Source of the DNA: Sordaria brevicollis
Taxonomy: Eukaryota > Ascomycota > Sordariomycetes > Sordariales > Sordariaceae
Reading direction: 5' to 3'
Assembly: GCA_033439795.1 (NCBI GenBank)
Contig: JAUTDP010000001.1
Location: 5,930,708-5,994,707, forward strand
Length of the DNA stretch: 64,000 nt
Positions 58,351-64,000 of the stretch are shown in pieces. The stretch's first letter is position 1. Each line of letters starts with the position of its first letter. Position numbers and translations under genes: made by a program. The notes under the pieces are model-generated. The model was not told where the DNA came from and ran no database searches. It saw only the letters and a list, made by a program, of their open reading frames with translations.

Positions 58351-61300
58351 AGATTCTATTTTAGAATTATTTTAATTTTTATTATTATTATAGCGTTAAC
58401 CACTATACGCTACCTCTATACTTTACCCAGCGAACTATATATAGCCTTTATATTATATTATTACCCAACCTATTTTAATTATTAACCTACTAATTATTAT
58501 TATTAAAATTATTTAATCCCTATTTATTTCGTTTATTTATATTAAAACTATATTTAAAATAAATTTATCCAACCTAATAACTATTAAAGATCTATAGTAC
58601 ATATTAAATTTTATTTACTTTAATTTAAAATACTAATAGGTAATCCGCATATTTATAATTAAATACAACGTATTTAATTAAATTATCGAATCGTTACCCG
58701 TATTAAATAAGATAATATTAATCGTAATATCTACGACGGTACGCTTAATGCGGCGTTTATAAAAAACTAATTTATCCCCCTTCCTAAATAATTAAGTATT
58801 AAATTACTATATCCCTAAATAATTTTTCAACGCGGCTATTAAAATAATTAACGTTAATAGACCTATAAACGGTACTTACCGTTTAGTATTTTAATTACCG
58901 CCTATTATAGAAGAACCGGATTAAAATTAAAATTATCCCCAAAATTAATATCGAAATTATTTACTAAACGAATATTAAAATTATTTCGAAGGTATATATC
59001 GCGAAATAAGCGATTATATCCCCGAAATATTAATAATTCAATTATTAAATTACCTTTAGTACCGCGATTAAATTATTATATTATACGACGAGATTATTTA
59101 GAGCGGTTATTAAATTAAAAATTCGACGGATAATTTAAACGATTATTTCTTATACGGCGATGGATTATATTCGTCCTTAATACCTTAATATATACCCGTC
59201 GAGGGCGATTAATTTAAAAATTCGCCGGCTTTATATTAGAGTAAATTGGTCGAAGACCCGACCGACGGTTAAATTATCCCCGGTAACGAAATTTCGTTCG
59301 AATTCGAAAATAAAAATTTTATCGATACGATTAATCTATTCTTATTATTAGAAATCGAATTATTTAACGAGAATTATAATTATCGCGAGTAAATTACCGA
59401 CTCGCTTAATAATAACCTACCTTAATTTCTAATTTAATTAATAGAGATTTATATTTTATATAAATAATTTATCCCCCGTTATAAAATAATTATTTCGGCG
59501 CTAAACCTCGCCGACGTAGTAGGAGCTTTTCGCGGTTATATATATATATTACCTTAACCGTAGTAGCGTAGCCAACTTTATTTTATTTAATAAAATAAAT
59601 ATATTAATTTACCCGCTTAACCGATAGTATATATTTATAGCCTAGGAGCTATAAAATAAAATATTTTAAATATATTATTTTATACGTAAGGATATAGGGG
59701 GGATTCGGATAAGGATACGATAGCCTAATAGCCGGATACCGAAATACCCGACGTTATTAAATATATTCCAATAGAAATTAATCCTTAATATAATATAAAT
59801 TAGTAAATAAATAATAATTTTACTTAATACGATTTTAATTAATAAGTAAAAGCGGAGGATATAATAATAAACGGTATATATAATTCGTTAATATATAATA
59901 ACCGATACGGGTTAAATATAAAACCCTAATATTTTTAAATAATAAATTATTTAACTTCGGTAAAGGCTAAATTATTATTATTTAACGTAATAATATATAA
60001 TACGTTACTTCTCGACGTAATTATAATATTAATCGACTATACGGTTAATTATTTTATTAACTTCGAATTCCCTTAAACGCCTACCCTACTAAAATAAAAG
60101 TACGTTTAACCCGTCGATTAATTATCCTTAATTAAATAATCGTTTTAGTAATAAATATAAATTTGAATAATTATCGAACTTTCCTTTAATTTAAATTTAA
60201 TTTCTATTTTTAACGAATTTATCCTTAAACCAGACTTAATAAACGAGCGTATTACTAACGAATTTAATAAACCGTCTAGCCTAATCGGTCCCGAAAATTA
60301 ACCCGAAGTAAAAAGCCTAACGAATAAATTACTCTACGGCGTTAAAAATATTTTAAATAAAGTAATTACTTTAAATAAGAATAATTTAAAGTAACCGTTT
60401 ACCTTATTTAATTTAAAGAGATTATTTAATTAATTAATATCCTTAGAATTATTTAAAAAATTATTAAAACGGGTATTAGCGTAAATTCCTTTTCAATTAA
60501 TTTAAAAACCGGTTATTCGTCCTTAACCGCTACTTATAAATAGTACGAATAAGGAAAAGGGGAAAGAACGAGCCGTTTAATTTAGCGGAAGGAATATCGA
60601 ATTAATTAAAACGCTTACCCTTATAAATTTTTCTCTCAAATTATTAATTCTTCTATTAAAATTTCGAGGATTACTAAAAGTAATACCGACTTTATCCCCG
60701 AAATTAAATAATTTAACGAAAATTAAAATTATTAATACGTCCATTTCCCCGGATATTTTAGGCCTACTTTTAAAGGATTAACAAATTATAGAACTCTTAT
60801 CGAATTTAGCGTCTTTAAATAAAATAAAAATATTACGAAAAAATAAAAAGAATCGGATACTATTTATATTATAAGTAATTATTTAACGGCAATAAAAATT
60901 AATTAAAGTTATTAGCCGCAAAATAGCTAATTAGGACCAGCCTGGTAATTATTATAATAATTATTACGGTAATAATAAAAATAATTAAAGCGGTAACTAA
61001 TACGGGTATAATAAAGAATTCGATAATAATAAAGGCGGAATACCCATTAACGAAGAAGAGCGTTATATTACCTACATTATAAGAATTAACACGGCGATTA
61101 ATAATATTAAATTATAAATATTAGCCGATTAATTCGCCGCTACTTTATAAAATAATATAAGGTTTAATAATTAGAAAATTATACTATTAAACTATTTTTA
61201 ATTAAACGCCAAAATTAGCAATAGTAATAATAGCGAAGACTATTTTTAAAAGAAAAATAAAATATATATTATTTCCCCTCACTTATTTATAAAAATTATA

Positions 61301-62194
61301 CGTAACGCTACTATAGAAGATAATTTTCGCGCGGAATTTCTATATAAGAATTTTTATTAATTATTTTTCGGCGCGGTAAAAATTTAATTTATAAATTAAT
61401 TTAATACCTATAAGCGAACTTCCTTTAAGTAAAATTTGGAAATATAATTAAAAATTATTTTAATAAAATTCTATATACTTTAAATTTAGGCGTTAATTAA
61501 ATTTAATACTTTAGAATATACGTATAAAAATTATCGTAACGGAAAACCCCCCTGCAATACAGCGATATAAATTATTTACTTTATTAAAGAATTTAATAAA
61601 AAGGATAAAAGGATATATATAGCCCGTATTTATAATTATTTATACTTTAATTTTAAAGATTTTATTATTAAACCCGCCGATAATATAACTTTCAATAAAT
61701 AGCTAACCTATATCGATTATTATACCGAAATTTATAGATAGAAAATTATCGACAATTTAGAAGGTTATAACTCTATTTTTAATAAGAGAATCCTTCGAAT
61801 TTAATTTGATAGCAAATTCCTAAAAATTAAGCCGGTTAAAATAATTAATTTCTTAAAATAGGAGGAAGAAAAAATTAAATTATTAATAGAAATTACTTTA
61901 TAGGGCGCCTATAACGATCGTTATAATAATTTTAAGAATTACCGTAGCGGTAATTTATTATTTAATTACAGCGGATCCTTCTTTAATCGTAATAATTCGT
62001 TTACTAACCGAAATAATTTATATTCGTAGAGCGGATTATTATTATACGGAAGAGGGAATTTTAAACGAGGTTTATACTCCGGTTACCATTATTATAATAA
62101 CCCTTCTTTTAATTTTCGCGGCGGATTAATTCGCAAAGGAGTTTAATAATATTAACGTCGTCTTTATAAGCATATTTATCGCTATTACGTTCGT
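58351..62194. repeat. RIP-mutated repeat tract with remnant Asn/Gly/Tyr-rich reading frames
   Basis: Nearly 3.9 kb of strongly TpA-rich DNA in which C is followed by G, C or T but hardly ever by A. In the plus strand at about 60,920-61,120 and 61,900-62,130, frames interrupted mainly by TAA/TAG encode Asn/Tyr/Gly/Arg-rich segments (for example NYYNNYYGNNKNN and RSGNLLFNYSGSFFNRNN). A better ordered block lies upstream, with EIYR-KIIDNLEGYNSIFNKR. This resembles a retrotransposon gag-like protein, but the family is not identified. Confidence 0.7.
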
Positions 62195-62330
62195 TTTAAC
62201 CCTCCCCGTAACGGTATTGAAATGGGGAAGAAAAACAACCCCAAACAACCACTACCACCACAACAACTAGGAAAGGAGCCATATCAAAAACTTCTGATAA
62301 AACTAAAAGAGTAGAGAGAGGAATAAATCT
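62195..62330. other. Second non-RIP island (CA-rich)
   Basis: About 135 bp with dense intact CpA (ACAACCCCAAACAACCACTA, then CCACCACAACAAC) and TpG-free neighbours. It is sharply different from the RIP-mutated DNA on both sides. No feature is recognised within it. Confidence 0.6.
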
Positions 62331-64000
62331 ATAGGGGAAAAAGGAGTAATTTAATAATAGGAATATTTTTTTCGATTTAATTATATCTTTTCTTTTACCT
62401 ATTATAAAAATAGGGTTAAAAAATTTTAAAAATTTAATTAAGGAGCTAATTTTCACCAAATTAAAGAAGATTTTTATTTTAAAGATTAAATAAAGTCTAA
62501 TTATTATTCTAGTAAAAGTTGCCTAACCTTCCTTCTTTTCTTTCTAACTACCCTTCTCTCCTTTTATTCCTTTAGAACTTTCTTTCTTTCTATATAAAAG
62601 TCCGAAATTTATTCCATAGCTTTCTTCCTTAATTTACTCAATATATTATTATTATACTTCCTTTAAATCAATTTATTATAATACATCCTTATCCTATACC
62701 TCTTTTTTCAAATTATAATTAAGGAAAATCCTTAGAAGAATTCCTCTAGAATGAAAAATTACGAAAAATTTTCGAAAAAATTCGGAAAAAATCTACTATT
62801 TAACCGTATACCCTTATACTTATTTATCCGCCCTATTTCAAACTTCCCTTTAAATCTACTTATTAATTTTATAAAGCTAAATTTATTAATAATTATTTTA
62901 ATCCTTCTTAGCCGACCTTTTCTTTTTCTACTTTTCTAATCTTTTAAATTCTTTTTCCCTTCTCTTTTTCTCTCTCTAAGCTAATTTACGCTTTATTTTT
63001 TACCTATTTTCTTTTTAATCGATTTTCTTCTTATTTTAGGCTATTAATATAATAATATATCCTATATCTTAAATATAATTTATAAATATAATATATCGGG
63101 ATAATATCGGAGTATATTTAATATCGAAGATTATATTATTAAGTTTTCGAAATTTATTGGTAAGCGGAAATTAATTATTTATATTAAATTTATTAAATAA
63201 AACGAAATTATTAATTATAATAATTTTTCTTCCCCTATAATTATTAATATTAATTATTAATATTTATCGTTCCTTTATACGCTTCCTTTTCGCTTTAAGA
63301 ATTAGCGGTAATAATTACTTCTTTTTAATAAAAGACGTTAAAATATTATTGCGATTTCCTTTTAATTATATATTAATAATTATTAAAGAAATATTATTAG
63401 TAAGACTATTATTAGGTAGGGTAATTTTAATTTTAGGGAAGGATTGGATAATAAATTTTTATTTAAGAGGACGGGGAAAATAGGGGAAATTAGCAAATTT
63501 TTATATTAATTAATACTTAACTATTTTAATAGGGTAATATTTATTTAAATAACCTTTCCAATATATTAAATTCGTAAAGAATTTAAGCCGGGGATTAAAA
63601 TCTTCTTTTCTACTTTTCCTCTTTATAACCGTATAAATTAATTATCTTTAATTTTTCGAAAATAAATTCTTTTTTATTTACTACGTTAAAAGGGCGTTAT
63701 ATATTATTCTTATTTATTGCCGAACTATAGTATTTTTAAACCATTTTATATTGGGGATCCAATTATATTTTTATTAATATTTATTTTATTCCTAAAATTT
63801 AATTATTATAAACCTTTAAAGTAATTTATTAATAGGTTTTCTTCGACGCTTTATTTCAATAAAGAAAATTCGGGCTATTTTTAAAATTTAAAGATTATAA
63901 ATCCAAGTTTTTTTATTATATTAAAAATATTATATTAAATTACTTTTAATTATTATTAAAAAAAATTCATTTTTTAATTTAATTTTTAAAAAAATTTTTT
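62331..64000. repeat. RIP-mutated AT-rich DNA, pyrimidine-rich in part
   Basis: Continues to the end of the window. The segment at 62,520-63,020 is strongly pyrimidine-biased on the plus strand (TTTCTTTCT and CTCTTTTTCTCTCTC runs) and includes TATATAAAAG at about 62,592. The rest is TpA-rich with CpA nearly absent. Frames at 62196-62459 (minus) and 62751-62939 (plus) are composition artefacts. The element extends past the window. Confidence 0.7.

Noticed and set aside
62196..62939. Small open frames in the right-end tract as genes
   Set aside because: They come from homopolymer-rich, RIP-mutated or CA-rich DNA and translate to Leu/Ile/Val/Asn runs.
1..64000. CRISPR arrays, bacterial operons, rRNA genes
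   Set aside because: None is seen. Spliceosomal introns and the RIP signature show this to be fungal nuclear DNA.

Overview
This is nuclear DNA of a filamentous ascomycete, most likely a Neurospora species or a very close relative. Genes are compact and interrupted by short introns (about 55-160 bp, GT..AG, mostly with CTAAC or CTGAC branch sites). Recognisable Sordariomycete genes (ham-2, vib-1, a short kinesin-3) lie in one block. The right end is a long AT-rich tract almost without CpA/TpG, the signature of repeat-induced point mutation (RIP).

Layout. 0-9.6 kb holds initiator-tRNA modifier RIT1 (5' end outside the window), a HAD phosphatase, a type II J-protein (Sis1/Psi1 type), a probably secreted DUF6454-type protein and a divergent eL43 ribosomal protein with five exons. 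11.3-24 kb holds a MARVEL-like four-TM protein, the STRIPAK scaffold HAM-2 (cell fusion), a basic/acidic DUF2011-type protein, and the NDT80/PhoG transcription factor VIB-1 (heterokaryon incompatibility, nitrogen/carbon secretion responses). 24-40.4 kb is a 16.5-kb stretch with no gene I can support. It holds microsatellites, short tandem repeats, a 438-bp MITE-like element and one long open frame of doubtful meaning. 40.4-55.4 kb is dense again: an intron-containing tRNA-Ile(AAU), an RWD/RBR ubiquitin ligase with a Gly/Arg-rich tail, dolichyl-diphosphatase, an eIF4E with an altered cap pocket, an acidic DUF4598/NOPCHAP1-like protein, a short kinesin-3 (NcKin3 type), and a DeSI-peptidase/thioredoxin/PUL fusion protein. 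From about 55.7 kb to the end is RIP-mutated repeat DNA. Its first 1.8 kb is a relic of a Fot1/pogo transposon, recognisable from transposase motifs; two short islands escaped or post-date RIP.

The genes do not form one pathway. Notable neighbours are ham-2 and vib-1, which act on cell fusion and on the death response that can follow it, about 5 kb apart on the same strand. All exon structures were read by eye from splice signals and frame continuity; every joined model given closes in frame. No computation or database search was run.
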